In this document: in pieces, positions 1 to 9,173 of the stretch | Position numbering within the stretch: the stretch's first letter is position 1 | Layout: the number at the start of each line of letters is the position of its first letter | DNA from: Cellulosimicrobium funkei | GTDB taxonomy: Bacteria; Actinomycetota; Actinomycetes; Actinomycetales; Cellulomonadaceae | Direction: 5' to 3' | Length of the DNA stretch: 57,045 nt | NCBI RefSeq assembly: GCF_001019615.1 | Contig: NZ_JNBQ01000024.1 | Location: forward strand, 1-57,045 | Translations under genes and position numbers: made by a program | Notes under the pieces: model-generated | Told to the model about the DNA's origin: nothing | The model's input: the letters and a program-made list of their open reading frames with translations, nothing else | Databases searched by the model: none

Positions 1-194
1 CCGGGGACCCGGTCGAGCTCGTGACGTCGGACGGGCGCGTGGTCGCCCGCGGGCTCGTCGCGTTCGAGTCCCGCGACATCCCCGACCTCCTGGGCCGGTC
101 CACCGCCGAGCTGCGCGCCGAGCTGGGCGAGGGCTACGACCGCGAGGTCGTGCACCGCGACGACCTCGTCCTCGTCCGCAAGCGAGCGCGCTGA
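1..194 (+). CDS. proB: Glutamate 5-kinase, C-terminal end (partial)
   Basis: The window opens inside this gene; the open frame begins at base 3 and ends at the TGA at 192-194, leaving 63 residues. They read as the C-terminal PUA domain of glutamate 5-kinase (GDPVEL, GLVAFESRDIPDLLG, then a basic tail). The enzyme phosphorylates L-glutamate in the first step of proline synthesis. The assignment rests on this tail and on proA 53 bp downstream on the same strand, the usual actinobacterial order. The kinase domain is outside the window, so function cannot be verified here. Confidence 0.85.
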   Translation, partial: GDPVELVTSDGRVVARGLVAFESRDIPDLLGRSTAELRAELGEGYDREVVHRDDLVLVRKRAR

Positions 195-247
195 CCGGTC
201 GTCGGACGGCGCCCCCGGCGCACGGTCGACCGACGTAGGCTCGGTCC

Positions 248-1594
248 ATGACCACCACCGAGGACGCGCCCGTCGTCGCGGGCGCCGCCGAGCCCCAGCC
301 CGCAGGTCACGCCGCAGCGGGTGCCACGACCGACGTCGCGACCGCCGTCGAGGACGTCGCGCGCCGCGCCAAGGTCGCCTCGCGCACGCTGGCCACGGCC
401 ACGCGCGCGACCAAGGACGCCGCCCTCCTCGCGCTCGCCGACGCGCTCGTCGCGGCGACGGACGAGATCGTGGCCGCGAACGCCGTCGACCTCGAGCGCG
501 AACGCACGAACGGGATGAGCGAGGGCCTGCTCGACCGCCTCGCGCTCGACGGCCCGCGCATCGCCGCGATCGCCGACGCGCTGCGCGCCCTCGCGGGTCT
601 GCCGGACCCGGTCGGAGAGGTCGTGCGTGGCTCGACGCTGCCGAACGGGCTGCGCCTGCGCCAGCTGCGCGTGCCCATGGGCGTCGTCGGCATGATCTAC
701 GAGGCGCGGCCCAACGTCACCGTCGACGCCGCGGGGCTCGCGCTGAAGAGCGGCAACGCCGTGATCCTGCGCGGCGGGTCGGCGGCGGCGAGCTCCAACG
801 AGGTGATCGTGGGCGTGCTCTCTCGCGCGCTCGAGGCGCAGGGCCTGCCGGGCGACCTCGTGCAGTCGATCGACCGTCACGGGCGGCCGGGCGCCGTCGC
901 GCTCATGCACGCGCGCGGGCTCGTCGACGTGCTCGTGCCGCGCGGCGGGGCCGACCTCATCCGCACGGTGGTCCGCGAGTCGACCGTCCCCGTCATCGAG
1001 ACCGGCGTCGGCAACGTCCACGTGTACGTCGACGCGAGCGCGGACCGGGCCATGGCGCTCGAGATCCTGCTCAACGCCAAGACGCAGCGCGTGGGCGTGT
1101 GCAACGCCGCGGAGACGCTCCTGGTCCACGCGGACGCCGCACAGGACTTCCTGCCCGCCGCCCTCGCCGCGCTCACCGCGGCGGGCGTCGTGGTGCACGG
1201 CGACGACCGCACGGCCGGTCTCGCGCCCGAGGGCACCGAGGTGCTCGCGGCCACCGACGAGGACTGGGCGACCGAGTACCTCGCGCCCGAGATCGCGGTG
1301 CGCGTCGTCGACGACCTCGACGCCGCGATCGAGCACGTGCGCACGTGGACGTCCGGGCACACCGAGGCGATCGTCACGCGCGACCTCGCGTCCTCGGAGC
1401 GGTTCGTCGCCGAGCTCGACTCGGCCGCGATCATGGTCAACGCCTCGACGCGGTTCACCGACGGCGGCCAGTTCGGCCTCGGCGCGGAGATCGGCATCTC
1501 GACGCAGAAGCTCCACGCGCGCGGCCCGATGGGCCTGGCCGAGCTGACGACGACGAAATGGGTCGTGCACGGCGACGGTCACGTTCGTCCGTGA
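248..1594 (+). CDS. proA: Gamma-glutamyl phosphate reductase
   Basis: This 448-residue cytosolic enzyme reduces gamma-glutamyl phosphate to glutamate semialdehyde with NADPH, the second step of proline synthesis. It is full length for the aldehyde-dehydrogenase-like ProA family, with about 30 extra Ala/Thr-rich N-terminal residues. Visible motifs are [20 protein letters not shown] (cofactor site region) and [13 protein letters not shown], where Cys285 is the expected catalytic thiol. The C-terminal [20 protein letters not shown] block is typical. ATG248 has only a weak ribosome site, so a start slightly further downstream is possible. It follows proB closely and is probably cotranscribed with it. 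Confidence 0.97.
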   Translation: MTTTEDAPVVAGAAEPQPAGHAAAGATTDVATAVEDVARRAKVASRTLATATRATKDAALLALADALVAATDEIVAANAVDLERERTNGMSEGLLDRLALDGPRIAAIADALRALAGLPDPVGEVVRGSTLPNGLRLRQLRVPMGVVGMIYEARPNVTVDAAGLALKSGNAVILRGGSAAASSNEVIVGVLSRALEAQGLPGDLVQSIDRHGRPGAVALMHARGLVDVLVPRGGADLIRTVVRESTVPVIETGVGNVHVYVDASADRAMALEILLNAKTQRVGVCNAAETLLVHADAAQDFLPAALAALTAAGVVVHGDDRTAGLAPEGTEVLAATDEDWATEYLAPEIAVRVVDDLDAAIEHVRTWTSGHTEAIVTRDLASSERFVAELDSAAIMVNASTRFTDGGQFGLGAEIGISTQKLHARGPMGLAELTTTKWVVHGDGHVRP

Positions 1595-1785
1595 CGAGCG
1601 GTTCGTCGGCAAGTACCTGATACCTGCCGGACCAGGCCGCCGGGCGGTCGTGAGAGACTGGTCGGCGACCGGAGCCCGTCCGGTCCGCCGTCGGGCCGGT
1701 CCCGGCGGGCGTACCGATCCACCGCACCACCCCGGACCGCGGCACGACACCGTCCGCCCCGGGGACGACCTTCGAGGAGGACGTC

Positions 1786-1941
1786 GTGATCTCTGCCGTC
1801 GTGCTGGCCGCCGAGGAAGGCGCCGAGGCCGCGTCGCACCTGCCCATCCCGCCGCTCGCCTACGGGCTGCTCGGGTTCGGCGGGCTCGTGGCCCTGCTGC
1901 TCGTGACCTACGCGTTCCGCAGCGTCGGCACGCGGCACTGA
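1786..1941 (+). CDS. Small single-pass membrane protein (51 aa)
   Basis: A GTG start five bases after GAGGAGG (1774-1780) opens a 51-residue frame. The sequence is a short acidic Ala-rich N-terminus, a proline turn (LPIPPLAYG), one hydrophobic segment of about 20 residues (LLGFGGLVALLLVTYAF) and a short basic end. Small membrane proteins of this design commonly sit between proA and nadD in actinobacteria; their function is unknown. The strong ribosome site and compact placement support it as real. It was found by reading the gap, since it is short. Confidence 0.75.
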   Translation: MISAVVLAAEEGAEAASHLPIPPLAYGLLGFGGLVALLLVTYAFRSVGTRH

Positions 1942-1984
1942 CCGGTAGCGAACGACGGAAGCGCCCGCGACCGATGACGCCCCG

Positions 1985-2590
1985 ATGAGCCCCCGCCGTC
2001 CCCGCCTGGGGGTGATGGGTGGCACGTTCGACCCCATCCACCACGGCCACCTCGTCGCGGCGAGCGAGGCCGCGGCGCGGTTCGACCTCGACGAGGTCGT
2101 GTTCGTCCCCACGGGCAAGCCGTCGTTCAAGCAGCACCAGAGCGTCAGCCCGGCCGAGCACCGGTACCTCATGACGGTCATCGCGACCGCCTCGAACCCG
2201 CGGTTCACGGTGAGCCGGGTCGACGTCGACCGGCCGGGACTGACCTTCACGGTCGACACGCTGCGCGACCTGCGGGCCGCGCGTCCGGACGCGGAGCTGT
2301 TCTTCATCACGGGTGCGGACGCGATCGAGCAGATCCTGACCTGGAAGGATGCCGACGAGCTGTGGAAGATGGCACACTTCGTGGCTGTCTCCCGCCCGGG
2401 CCACAGCCTGAGCGTCGAGGGTCTGCCGCCGGGCGTGGTCACCATGCTCGAGGTCCCGGCCCTCGCCATCTCGTCGACGGACTGCCGTCGGCGTGCGGAG
2501 GCGGGCCAGCCGGTGTGGTACCTGGTTCCGGACGGCGTGGTCCAGTACATCGCCAAGCACGGTTTGTATCGAGGTCAGCACGATGAGTGA
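1985..2590 (+). CDS. nadD: Nicotinate-nucleotide adenylyltransferase
   Basis: NadD adenylates nicotinate mononucleotide to deamido-NAD in NAD synthesis. The 201-residue protein has the nucleotidyltransferase signature [12 protein letters not shown] at residues 12-23 (the HxGH motif is H19-H22 region) and the C-terminal ISSTDCRRR block that contacts ATP, so it looks intact and of normal length. The start ATG1985 is only three codons before the [10 protein letters not shown] strand that begins the fold. Its last eight bases overlap the next gene's start at 2583, indicating translational coupling in a nadD / membrane protein / rsfS operon. Confidence 0.96.
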   Translation: MSPRRPRLGVMGGTFDPIHHGHLVAASEAAARFDLDEVVFVPTGKPSFKQHQSVSPAEHRYLMTVIATASNPRFTVSRVDVDRPGLTFTVDTLRDLRAARPDAELFFITGADAIEQILTWKDADELWKMAHFVAVSRPGHSLSVEGLPPGVVTMLEVPALAISSTDCRRRAEAGQPVWYLVPDGVVQYIAKHGLYRGQHDE

Positions 2591-3692
2591 CAACGGCAGC
2601 AACATGCAGCCCGTCCGCCCCCTCACGCGGCGCGAGATGCGCGAGCGCGAGCAGGCGGCCGCGGCCGAGCGGTCCGCGCAGCCCGGCACGCCTCCACCCG
2701 CGCCGGCGCCCGGTGCCGGTGGGTGGCAGCAGCCCGCCCCGGCGCGGCCCGCTGCTCCGGCGACACCGCCGCCGTCGCGCCGCACCCTGCGCGAGACGAC
2801 CGGTCCGACGGACTATCCGTCGCAGCCGTCCGTCGTCCGCCCGCCGGCCGCCTCGGGCGGCATGCGCGGTCTCGACGAGACGGGTCGCCTCACCCCGGTG
2901 CAGGAGACCGCGGAGCGCGTCGCGATCCGCCCGCCGGCCCCGACCCCCGTCGTGCCGACGCGCACGAGCTCTCGCCCCCCGGCGGGCACGCCGCGGCCCA
3001 CCGTGCCGGGCGCTACCGGCCCCGTCCGACCCCCGACGCCGTCCGCCCCCGTGGGCGGGTTCGGTTCCGCGCCGGTGGGCCGGGTCGGAGCGCCCGAGGC
3101 GCCGCCCGCCCAGCCGCAGCGGCTGTCGGCCTTCTCGGCCCCGGCCGCGGGACCTGCCGCGCCTCCCGCCACGCCTGCTCCGGCACCCGCCCCGTCGCCG
3201 TGGGGAGCGACCGCGGCGCCCGCGCCCGAGCGCACGCCCGCTGCCGCGCGGCCGGCGGCTCCGCCCGCGGCGGCCCCGCCCGCCGAGACTCCCGGGGCCG
3301 CGCTCCCGTGGTCGGCGATCACGTCGGGCTCGGCGCCTGAGCCGGCGAGCGCGGGTCGCGAGCCCGCCTCGCCCTTCGGCGGCGTGCGCGAGCAGCCGGC
3401 CGCGGCGCCCGCCGCCGCGAGCGGCCCGTCCGACGACCTCTTCCCCCGTGTGCGCGCCCGCGCGGACGAGCTCGACGACGAGGCGGACGACGACCTCGAC
3501 GACGAGCCGCGCGGCCCCTCGTACACGTGGCTGCACTACCTCATCCTCGTGGCCGTGGCGTTCGTCCTCGGCCTGCTCGTGTGGACGCTCGTCTCGCGCG
3601 ACGACCCGGGCCTCGCCACCGAGGACACGAGCGCGTCGGCGACCGCCGTGTCGACGTGGGACGACCCCGGCACCCTCGACACCGGCCGCTGA
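2583..3692 (+). CDS. Proline/alanine-rich protein with C-terminal membrane anchor
   Basis: ATG2583 overlaps the end of nadD by eight bases and gives 369 residues; an in-frame upstream ATG at 2493 lies deep inside nadD and is unlikely. The N-terminus is basic ([13 protein letters not shown]), followed by about 250 residues of low-complexity Pro/Ala/Gly sequence, an acidic stretch ([14 protein letters not shown]), one membrane helix ([20 protein letters not shown]) and about 40 mostly polar residues. The predicted layout is a long cytoplasmic disordered arm and a short outside tail. Proteins of this design between nadD and rsfS are common in actinobacteria, but I know no function. Confidence 0.85.
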   Translation: MSDNGSNMQPVRPLTRREMREREQAAAAERSAQPGTPPPAPAPGAGGWQQPAPARPAAPATPPPSRRTLRETTGPTDYPSQPSVVRPPAASGGMRGLDETGRLTPVQETAERVAIRPPAPTPVVPTRTSSRPPAGTPRPTVPGATGPVRPPTPSAPVGGFGSAPVGRVGAPEAPPAQPQRLSAFSAPAAGPAAPPATPAPAPAPSPWGATAAPAPERTPAAARPAAPPAAAPPAETPGAALPWSAITSGSAPEPASAGREPASPFGGVREQPAAAPAAASGPSDDLFPRVRARADELDDEADDDLDDEPRGPSYTWLHYLILVAVAFVLGLLVWTLVSRDDPGLATEDTSASATAVSTWDDPGTLDTGR

Positions 3693-3717
3693 GCGGCCGC
3701 ACCACGAACGGAGACAC

Positions 3718-4164
3718 GTGACTGCCACCGAACGAGCCGTAGAGCTCGCCGTCATCGCGGCGCGGGCGGCGTCCGACCGCAAGGCCGAGGAGATCATCGC
3801 GCTCGACGTGAGCGAGCAGCTCGTCCTCACGGACGTGTTCCTCATCGCCTCCGGGTCGAGCGAGCGCCAGGTCTCGGCGATCGTCGACGCGGTCGAGGAG
3901 GCGATGTACAAGGCGGGCTCCAAGCCGATCCGACGTGAGGGCAAGCAGGAGGCCCGCTGGGTCCTCATCGACTTCGGCGACGTCGTCGTGCACGTGCAGC
4001 ACTCCGAGGACCGCGTCTACTACGCGCTCGAGCGCCTGTGGAAGGACTGCCCCGTCGTCGAGCTCCCCGAGGACGCGCGCGGCGGCGACGGCACGGCCGA
4101 CGACGCCGACGACACGACCCGCGGCGACGGCGCCATCCGCCTCTCGGGGGAGCCCCTGGCGTGA
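3718..4164 (+). CDS. rsfS: Ribosomal silencing factor
   Basis: RsfS (Iojap family) binds ribosomal protein uL14 and blocks 30S/50S joining when nutrients run low. The 148-residue protein holds the family core: TDVFLIASGSSERQVSAIVD, REGKQEARWVLIDFGDVVVH and the YYALERLWKD end of the fold at about residue 105. It then has a roughly 40-residue acidic tail (GGDGTADDADDTTRGDG) that looks disordered. The GTG3718 start follows GGAGAC. Its TGA overlaps the GTG of the next gene (GTGA at 4161-4164), so the two are translationally coupled. Confidence 0.94.
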   Translation: MTATERAVELAVIAARAASDRKAEEIIALDVSEQLVLTDVFLIASGSSERQVSAIVDAVEEAMYKAGSKPIRREGKQEARWVLIDFGDVVVHVQHSEDRVYYALERLWKDCPVVELPEDARGGDGTADDADDTTRGDGAIRLSGEPLA

Positions 4165-4841
4165 CCGCCGGCACGCTCGTCCTCCTGCGCCACGGCCGCA
4201 CGGCGTACAACGCCGCGATGCGCCTGCAGGGCCAGGTCGACATCCCGCTCGACGGCGTCGGGCAGTGGCAGGCCGAGCACGGCGCGAAGGCGCTCGCCAG
4301 CGCGCACCGCGCGACGCGCGTCGTCGCGTCCGACCTCGTGCGCGCCGCCGACACCGCTCGCGCGTACGCCGGTGCGATCGGCGCGGACGTCCAGCTCGAC
4401 CCTCGGCTGCGCGAGCGCGGCTTCGGGGAGTGGGAGGGGCTCACGGGCCCGGAGATCGCGGACCGCTGGCCCGAGGAGTACGCGGCGTGGCGCCGGGGCG
4501 AGGAGCCCACGCGCGCGGGCGCCGAGACCAAGGCCGCCGTCGCCGCGCGCCTCGTGGAGGCCGTCACCGAGCACGTCGAGTCCCTCGAGAAGGACGACAC
4601 GCTCGTCGTCGTGTCCCACGGCGCCGCGATCACGCTCGCCGTCACCGCGCTGCTCGGGCTGGACCCGGAGGGCTGGCGCGGGATCTCCGGGCTGCACAAC
4701 GTCCACTGGTCCCACCTGCACCGTTCCGCACCCGCCGCGACGCCCGGGTGGCGCCTCGTGGCGCACAACGTCGGTGCCGGGTTCCCCCTCGACGAGTGGA
4801 ACGCGGGACCGGATTGGAATCTGGAGCCGGTTTCTGCGTAG
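4161..4841 (+). CDS. Histidine phosphatase family protein
   Basis: This 226-residue protein belongs to the phosphoglycerate mutase-like histidine phosphatase superfamily. LLRHGRTAYN near residue 10 carries the catalytic RHG histidine, ERGFGEWEGL the third conserved region, and VVSHGAAITL the second catalytic histidine. The GTG4161 start overlaps the rsfS stop by four bases, which fixes it better than the longer in-frame extension back to 4038. Members in this position next to rsfS are usually annotated as broad phosphatases or phosphoglycerate mutase; the substrate cannot be read from the sequence. Confidence 0.92.
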   Translation: MTAGTLVLLRHGRTAYNAAMRLQGQVDIPLDGVGQWQAEHGAKALASAHRATRVVASDLVRAADTARAYAGAIGADVQLDPRLRERGFGEWEGLTGPEIADRWPEEYAAWRRGEEPTRAGAETKAAVAARLVEAVTEHVESLEKDDTLVVVSHGAAITLAVTALLGLDPEGWRGISGLHNVHWSHLHRSAPAATPGWRLVAHNVGAGFPLDEWNAGPDWNLEPVSA

Positions 4842-4844
4842 ACT
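4814..4844 (+). promoter_or_regulatory. Possible promoter of tRNA-Ala
   Basis: TTGGAA (4814-4819) and TAGACT (4839-4844) resemble -35 and -10 boxes with a long 19-base spacer, about 75 bases before the tRNA. They overlap the end of the phosphatase gene. The spacing is not ideal, so this is tentative. Confidence 0.35.
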
Positions 4845-4920
4845 AGCGACGCTCCGCAGGACGGGAAACCGGCCGGGGGAGTGTTCATCCAGTGTTTGAC
4901 CAGGATCTTCGCAGATCCAC

Positions 4921-4993
4921 GGGGCTGTGGCGCAGCTGGTAGCGCACCTGCATGGCATGCAGGGGGTCAGGGGTTCGAGTCCCCTCAGCTCCA
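4921..4993 (+). tRNA. tRNA-Ala (anticodon GGC)
   Basis: A complete 73-base cloverleaf can be drawn. The acceptor stem is GGGGCTG/CAGCTCC with one G-T pair, the D arm is GCGC...GCGC, and the anticodon stem CCTGC/GCAGG surrounds the loop ATGGCAT, placing GGC at positions 34-36. The T arm AGGGG/CCCCT surrounds TTCGAGT, and the discriminator is A. The genome does not encode the full CCA end (ACCG follows). It reads alanine GCC codons, the dominant Ala codon in such GC-rich genomes. Confidence 0.97.
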
Positions 4994-5001
4994 CCGGATC
5001 G

Positions 5002-5032
5002 AAGCGGGGCGTCGTTCATCGGCGCCCCGCTT
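5002..5032 (+). terminator. Intrinsic terminator after tRNA-Ala
   Basis: AAGCGGGGCG (5002-5011) pairs with CGCCCCGCTT (5023-5032) around an 11-base loop, followed by TCGTCGTC. It lies nine bases after the tRNA and probably ends its transcript, although the T tract is short. Confidence 0.75.
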
Positions 5033-5177
5033 TCGTCGTCTCTGCGCTGCGTCGGGTCGTGGCTCTCGCTCTCCTGCTCGGCGCGCCTCGGCGGCCGTGA
5101 GGGCTGGCCGGTAGGGTCGGCCCCGCCCGTCCTGCCGTCCGGCGGCCGGGCGGTCTCGACGGGAAGCGGAGGCGCGC

Positions 5178-6536
5178 ATGCCGGGTTCGACAGGCGTCCT
5201 CGCCGTGGTGGCGGACGCGATCGGCGCAGCACGCGCCGAGCAGGTGCTGACCCGGTTCGACCGGTACTCGAACCAGCCGAACGCCATCAAGGGGGCCGTG
5301 CGCCTCCCGAGTGACCCCGCCTTGGAACGAGCCGCGCTGCGGGTGTTCGACGACCCGGACCTCGGGGCGCTCGCCGGTCTCGACGCGTCGAGCCTCGCCG
5401 AGGCGCTCGATGCGCGGACGCTCTGGGCGCTCCTCGCGTTGGCGGCCCGGGCGGACGTGACCGTCCTCGACCGGCTCCCGGCCGACACGGCAGAGCGGGG
5501 CGCTCCGAAGATCGCGACGATCCGCCGGGCGGCCGCGAAGCACGCGGCGGCGCTGGGGTCCGCGCCTGCCTCGCCTGCTGCGTCCGCCTCGGCTGAGGCT
5601 CCTGGCTCGTCGCCTGCGCCCGCAGGGAACGACGTCCCGGCGCTCCCCGAGAAGGTGGCGCAGGTGGCGTCGTGGCTCGCGGTGCACCCTGGCGCGGACC
5701 CCCGGTGGTTCGCGGCACGCCCGGGGCAGCGGGCGGCCGAGCGGCGGGTGGCCTTCCGGGCGCTGGGGAGCATCGGGACCCCCGCGGCGCTCGACGTGCT
5801 CGCCGGGTACGCGCGCGACGGCTATCCCGACGTCGAGCTGGCGGAGCTGCACCGCGCGTGGGGGAGGTTCGACCGGCGGGCGTTCGCCGCGACGATGTTC
5901 CGCCCGGAAGACACCATGCTCCAGCTCGGTGCGTGCTCCACGCTCGAGGGGATCGGCGCCGTGCAGGGGCTCACGGGGCTCGGCGTGATCCTCACCGAGC
6001 GCGCCGACCTCGCGCCCCTGGCGGAGTGCACCGCGCTCCGGCGGCTGCACGTGAACGTCGCCTGTGCCGCCGGCGTCACGGGCGTCGAGGCGCTGTCACA
6101 GCTGCCCGGGCTCACCGAGCTGCACCTGCTCGGCACGACCCGGGGTGCCGACCTCACCGCGCTGCGAGGCACCGCCGTCGAGCGGCTGTCGCTGAGCCTC
6201 GACGGCGCAGACGGCGCGTTCCTCTCGCGGCTGCCGCACCTGAGGTCGCTCAAGCTCTCCGGCGGGTCGGCTCCTGAGGACTCCGGGTACGACGGCGAGG
6301 ACGGTACCGTTCCGCTGCCCGCGCACCCCGGGCTCGTCGACGTCGTGCTGCGGCTGCTCGCCGACGGCGTCCAGGTGGTCGTGCTCCGCCACGAGCGCTC
6401 GTGGGTGTCGCGGCTGACGGCAGCAGTCCCGTCCGACGTCTTCGTGGTCGAGCGCAGCGGCTACGTGGGCCTGACCCGGGACGGGTCGGACGTGGAAGGT
6501 CTCGGCAGGAGGCTGTTCTCGAACGTCGTGCCGTGA
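5178..6536 (+). CDS. Orphan protein with HEAT-like and leucine-rich repeat regions
   Basis: ATG5178 follows GGAGG by about seven bases and gives 452 residues. The first 125 residues are an Ala/Arg/Leu-rich helical region I do not recognise. A disordered Ala/Ser/Pro linker follows, then a HEAT-like stretch (RVAFRALGSIGTPAALDVLA, about 195-215). From about 255 to 375 come irregular leucine-rich units (LTGLGVILTERADLAPLAEC, LTELHLLGT, LRSLKLSGG). No signal peptide or membrane helix is visible, so it is probably a cytosolic binding or scaffold protein. It stands alone between the tRNA terminator and a convergent gene. Function unknown. Confidence 0.82.
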   Translation: MPGSTGVLAVVADAIGAARAEQVLTRFDRYSNQPNAIKGAVRLPSDPALERAALRVFDDPDLGALAGLDASSLAEALDARTLWALLALAARADVTVLDRLPADTAERGAPKIATIRRAAAKHAAALGSAPASPAASASAEAPGSSPAPAGNDVPALPEKVAQVASWLAVHPGADPRWFAARPGQRAAERRVAFRALGSIGTPAALDVLAGYARDGYPDVELAELHRAWGRFDRRAFAATMFRPEDTMLQLGACSTLEGIGAVQGLTGLGVILTERADLAPLAECTALRRLHVNVACAAGVTGVEALSQLPGLTELHLLGTTRGADLTALRGTAVERLSLSLDGADGAFLSRLPHLRSLKLSGGSAPEDSGYDGEDGTVPLPAHPGLVDVVLRLLADGVQVVVLRHERSWVSRLTAAVPSDVFVVERSGYVGLTRDGSDVEGLGRRLFSNVVP

Positions 6537-6552
6537 CGGGTGGCGGCGGAAC

Positions 6553-7533
6553 CTAGGACGTGCTGACGTGCACGTGGTCGAAGTGGTTGGCGGTCGTGCC
6601 GCCGCGGTCCTCCATGCCGGACCACGCGCTCGCGGGGTCTCCAGCCATCCAGATCTGCTGCTGGTAGATGAGGTACGTGATCCCCAGCGCCCCGGCGTTG
6701 GCCTGGAGGTAGCGGGCGATCTCCCAGCCCGTCTCGCCCGTGATCATGATGTCCAGGGCGCGGCCGGTGCCGTGGTCGCCGCTGTCGCCCGGGCGGATCC
6801 CGCCGTAGGAGGTCACCTGCGGGAAGATCGCGCACACCGCACGGTAGACCGCGCGGGCGTTGGACTGGAGCGACGACTCGATCCCGGAGCTCACCGAGCA
6901 GGCGGCGTCGGAGATGCCGCTCGCGCTCGACCCGCCGCCGCTCGCGGCGGTCGCCGCCGGCGCCTCGGGCTGGGAGTCCGCGAGGAAGCTCGACTTGATC
7001 CAGGCCGCGGCCCCGTCCCAGACGACCTGGCTCCACTCGCCCTCGGTGGCGCCGGTGACGTCGACGGCGGTGGCGAACGCGGCGGTCGCGACGCGCCCGG
7101 CGTCGGCCGACGGCCCGGTGCGGACGTTGACGGCGTCGGTGGTCCAGAGCTGACCGGTGGCGACGGGGACGACCGGGGCCGGCGGTGCCACCTCGGCGGC
7201 AGGGACCACCGTGATCTTCGCCGCGGTCTCGACGACCGGGGACTCCTGGGTCGCCGCCGGGGGAGCGACGCGCTCGGCGGAGCGGCTGGCGGCGCCGGTG
7301 CCGCGGTCGACCGTCGTCCCGGACGCCGGCTCGACGCTCAGCGGTGCGAGATCCGGGTTCCCCTCGGCGGGCTGGGGGCCCGCGCCGACGACGCCTGCGC
7401 CGAGCAGCCCCACGAGCGCGAGCGCCGGGAGCTTGAGGGCACGCGCCGGGAGCGCGGGGAACGACGGCAGGGCAGGGAGCCGGAGGGAGCGCGCGGGCGC
7501 TGCGGGTGCGGCGCTGTGGCGGCCTCGGGACAT
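6553..7533 (-). CDS. Secreted SH3-domain protein with M15/ARB-07466-like C-terminal domain
   Basis: The protein starts at ATG7533, preceded by GGAG six bases upstream; an upstream in-frame ATG at 7572 has no ribosome site. It gives 326 residues: a basic N-terminus, a hydrophobic export segment (LPALALVGLLGAGVVGAG), a disordered linker, a bacterial SH3 domain (LWTTDAVNVRTGPSADAGRV to WIKSSFL), a Ser/Gly linker and a C-terminal domain. That domain shows HGTGRALDIM and NHFDHVHVS, the His/Asp pattern of zinc peptidoglycan-cleaving VanY/M15-like folds. A cell-wall role outside the membrane is likely; the bond cleaved is not known. Confidence 0.85.
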   Translation of the reverse strand: MSRGRHSAAPAAPARSLRLPALPSFPALPARALKLPALALVGLLGAGVVGAGPQPAEGNPDLAPLSVEPASGTTVDRGTGAASRSAERVAPPAATQESPVVETAAKITVVPAAEVAPPAPVVPVATGQLWTTDAVNVRTGPSADAGRVATAAFATAVDVTGATEGEWSQVVWDGAAAWIKSSFLADSQPEAPAATAASGGGSSASGISDAACSVSSGIESSLQSNARAVYRAVCAIFPQVTSYGGIRPGDSGDHGTGRALDIMITGETGWEIARYLQANAGALGITYLIYQQQIWMAGDPASAWSGMEDRGGTTANHFDHVHVSTS

Positions 7534-7635
7534 GGTGCGCTCCGGTTCGTTCGTGATCAGGACCGCGCCCATGTAACCAAACCGTGATCTACAAAGTCCA
7601 GCCCGGATCTCGCCGTGCAGGTCAGGGACTCATGA

Positions 7636-8550
<915 letters not shown>

Positions 8551-8583
8551 CCCCGTCTCCCGGGGCCTCCACGGGCACTCGCA

Positions 8584-8629
8584 GCACGACGAGGGGCGCC
8601 GTCCGGAAGGACGGCGCCCCTCGTCGTGC
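8584..8629. terminator. Bidirectional terminator hairpin, 21-bp stem
   Basis: A perfect 21-bp stem (8584-8604 with 8609-8629) closes a GGAA tetraloop of the GNRA type. It sits between the convergent ends of the AKR gene (8550) and the restriction-head-domain gene (8645). No T run follows on either side, as is common in GC-rich actinobacteria. Confidence 0.8.
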
Positions 8630-8644
8630 GCGGGGGAGACCCGG

Positions 8645-9094
8645 TCAGCCGCAGTCGTCGCAGATGCCCGTCGCGGGCAGCACCGTGAAGCACGTGGGGC
8701 ACACGGCCGGCGGCTTCTCGGGCTCGGACGCACGCGGCGTCGTCGTGCGCCGCGGGGCGCGGGGCGCGGTCGCGGCCTTCGCCGCGGTCCGACGCGCGGG
8801 TGCCGGCGCTGCGGGCGCCGCGCCCGGCACGTCGAAGCCGCGCTTGCGCAGCAGGTCCGCGACGCTCACGGGGCTGTTGCGGAACTCCTCGGCCGTCGCG
8901 ACGCGGCCGGTCGCGTACCGGTGCGCGACGCCGAGGATCGCCTGGGCGTCGTACGCGCGGTCCTCGTGGAGGAGGGGGGTGCCGGGGGCGGCGGTGAACC
9001 CGTAGACCCCGAGGAACGCGTCCCGGCCCCGGTCGTCCCAGTCCGCGATCGCCTGGAGGATGTGCTGCCGGGTCACTGCCGAGAAGGTTGCCAC
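8645..9094 (-). CDS. Small protein with ScoMcrA-type N-terminal head domain and zinc ribbon
   Basis: This 149-residue protein has three parts. Residues 8-90 (VTRQHILQAIADWDDRGRDA, YGF, then HEDRAYDAQAILGVAHRYATG) match, from memory, the N-terminal head domain found in ScoMcrA-like modification-dependent restriction enzymes and many actinobacterial proteins. A disordered Ala/Arg/Pro/Thr linker follows. The C-terminus ends in CPTCF...CDDCG, a four-cysteine zinc ribbon. No nuclease domain is present. It may be a DNA-binding adaptor or a stand-alone head module; function unknown. It converges on the AKR gene across a shared hairpin. Confidence 0.82.
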   Translation of the reverse strand: MATFSAVTRQHILQAIADWDDRGRDAFLGVYGFTAAPGTPLLHEDRAYDAQAILGVAHRYATGRVATAEEFRNSPVSVADLLRKRGFDVPGAAPAAPAPARRTAAKAATAPRAPRRTTTPRASEPEKPPAVCPTCFTVLPATGICDDCG

Positions 9095-9173
9095 GGCACG
9101 AGCCTAGACCGCCCCGCAGGGCGGCCCGGACGGCCGGTGCGTGACCTCCGACACCAGCGTCCGGGCACGCGCG

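Noticed and set aside
134-2785. Very long minus-strand open frames opposite proA and nadD, and similar long frames opposite many genes.
   Set aside because: They are Arg/Gly/Ala/Pro-rich with no domain, and arise from GC-rich third positions of the real genes.
4921-5177. tRNA-Ala as an attachment site for an integrated element.
   Set aside because: No integrase gene or repeated tRNA 3' end was seen in the following 6 kb.
7576-7610. GTAACC/GTGATC-like stretch upstream of the secreted SH3 protein, possibly an MtrA site.
   Set aside because: The motif lacks the second direct half-site at the right spacing, so it is not distinguishable from chance.
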